Origin: Actinomycetes bacterium
GTDB taxonomy: Bacteria > Actinomycetota > Actinomycetes > Propionibacteriales > Propionibacteriaceae
Reading direction: 5' to 3'
Assembly (NCBI GenBank): GCA_023419175.1
Contig: JAEZYG010000068.1
Span: 1 to 14,883, forward strand
Length of the DNA stretch: 14,883 nucleotides
Within the stretch, counting starts at the first letter, position 1. Each line of letters begins with the position of its first letter. The notes under the pieces are model-generated. The model was not told the origin of the DNA. It made no database searches and saw nothing but the letters and a program-made list of their open reading frames with translations. The translations under genes and the position numbers were made by a program. Positions 14,286 through 14,883 of this stretch are shown here, in pieces.

Positions 14286-14883
14286 GCCGCATTATCTGAA
14301 TGAGAAGATGATCTATCGGCATCGTTTGCCTCAGAAGCAGCAAGGGCATCTCGACGTAAAATCCATGCTGCTCTCACATAGTCGAGACCCGTAATAATCG
14401 TCATCAAAAAAGCTGCCCACATCACCGTCCACTTGACCATCTGATAGGCGGTTCCCATCTGTGGAAGCCACAATAAGAAGAGCATGAGAGCGATCGACTG
14501 AAGAACTGTTTTCAACTTTCCGCCACGGTTAGCAGCGATCACGCCGTATTTCAAAACGGCCATACGCAAGAAGGTAATTCCTTGTTCGCGTATCAAGATG
14601 ATGATAGTCATCACCCAGGGCAATTCTGAGATAATCGACAGTCCGATGAAGGCTAAACCCGTCAGCGCCTTATCGGCGATGGGGTCGAAAATCTTGCCGA
14701 AATCTGTCACGAGATCGTATTTACGTGCGATATATCCATCTGCGGTATCGGTCAAAATCGCGATACAAAAGATCGCTGCAGACCATAGACGCCACTGCTG
14801 ATCGTGAGGGTGGAGGATCAAGACGATAAAAAAGACAGGAACCAAAACGATGCGAATGATGGTCAAAATATTGGGTACATTCC
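14282..14883 (-). CDS. pgsA: CDP-diacylglycerol-glycerol-3-phosphate 3-phosphatidyltransferase, 5' end beyond the window
   Basis: PgsA makes phosphatidylglycerol phosphate in the membrane, the entry to phosphatidylglycerol and cardiolipin. The CDP-alcohol phosphotransferase motif D-x2-DG-x2-AR-x8-G-x3-D-x3-D is complete at 14672-14749 (DTADGYIARK ... GKIFDPIAD). Several membrane segments follow, then a hydrophilic tail rich in Ala, Asp and Ser. A TTG at 14866 could start the frame, but the codons to the right edge encode NVPNILTIIRI, which matches the conserved WNxPNxLTxxRI start of the family, so the true start lies beyond the window and the gene is partial here. cinA is coupled at its end. 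A phosphatidylinositol phosphate synthase is less likely given this neighbourhood. Confidence 0.94.
   Translation of the reverse strand, partial: NVPNILTIIRIVLVPVFFIVLILHPHDQQWRLWSAAIFCIAILTDTADGYIARKYDLVTDFGKIFDPIADKALTGLAFIGLSIISELPWVMTIIILIREQGITFLRMAVLKYGVIAANRGGKLKTVLQSIALMLFLLWLPQMGTAYQMVKWTVMWAAFLMTIITGLDYVRAAWILRRDALAASEANDADRSSSHSDNAA

Noticed and set aside
1..14883. CRISPR arrays, insertion sequences, tRNA or rRNA genes, inteins
   Set aside because: No regularly spaced repeats, transposase-like genes, cloverleaf or rRNA sequence seen; recA is uninterrupted.

Overview
The window looks like a chromosomal core segment of an actinobacterium with lower GC than most of the phylum, probably from the Actinomycetales or Propionibacteriales side. 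The evidence is gene order: pgsA, cinA, a ClgR-type regulator, a DUF3046 gene, recA, recX, rny, miaB, miaA, dapF, hflX and a DinG-type helicase, converging on lexA. DUF3046 and ClgR-type regulators are actinobacterial families. The two LexA operators have the GAAC-N4-GTTC form used by Actinobacteria and Firmicutes. Genus assignment is not possible from the sequence alone.

Layout, left to right. Positions 1-1525 hold an accessory surface region on the minus strand: a lipoprotein gene (950-1525), then a secreted-protein gene whose reading frame is split (965-687, then 690-160) and which ends in a PKD-like domain. A possible plus-strand gene end enters at the left edge next to a run of nine C. 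Positions 1526-1936 are non-coding and carry two DnaA-box matches. A small Arg/Pro-rich single-pass membrane protein (1937-2320, minus) is divergent from lexA (2525-3250, plus); the space between them holds a 14-bp palindromic LexA operator plus two weaker copies. lexA and the DinG-type helicase meet tail to tail with overlapping stop codons.

From 3247 to the right edge every gene is on the minus strand: pgsA (off the edge), cinA, clgR, DUF3046, recA, recX, rny, miaB, miaA, dapF, hflX, dinG. Many junctions are ATGA or similar overlaps that imply translational coupling. recA has its own promoter, with a LexA operator inside the spacer between -35 and -10.

Functionally, lexA, recA, recX and dinG form a DNA-damage module. 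The small gene facing lexA sits where YneA, DivS and ChiZ (SOS division inhibitors) sit in other Gram-positives, but has no LysM domain; it is the best candidate here for something little described. rny, miaB, miaA and hflX act on RNA turnover, tRNA modification and ribosomes. clgR encodes a protease-gene regulator ending in LAA, which suggests it is itself a Clp substrate. No mobile element, CRISPR array, tRNA or rRNA was seen.
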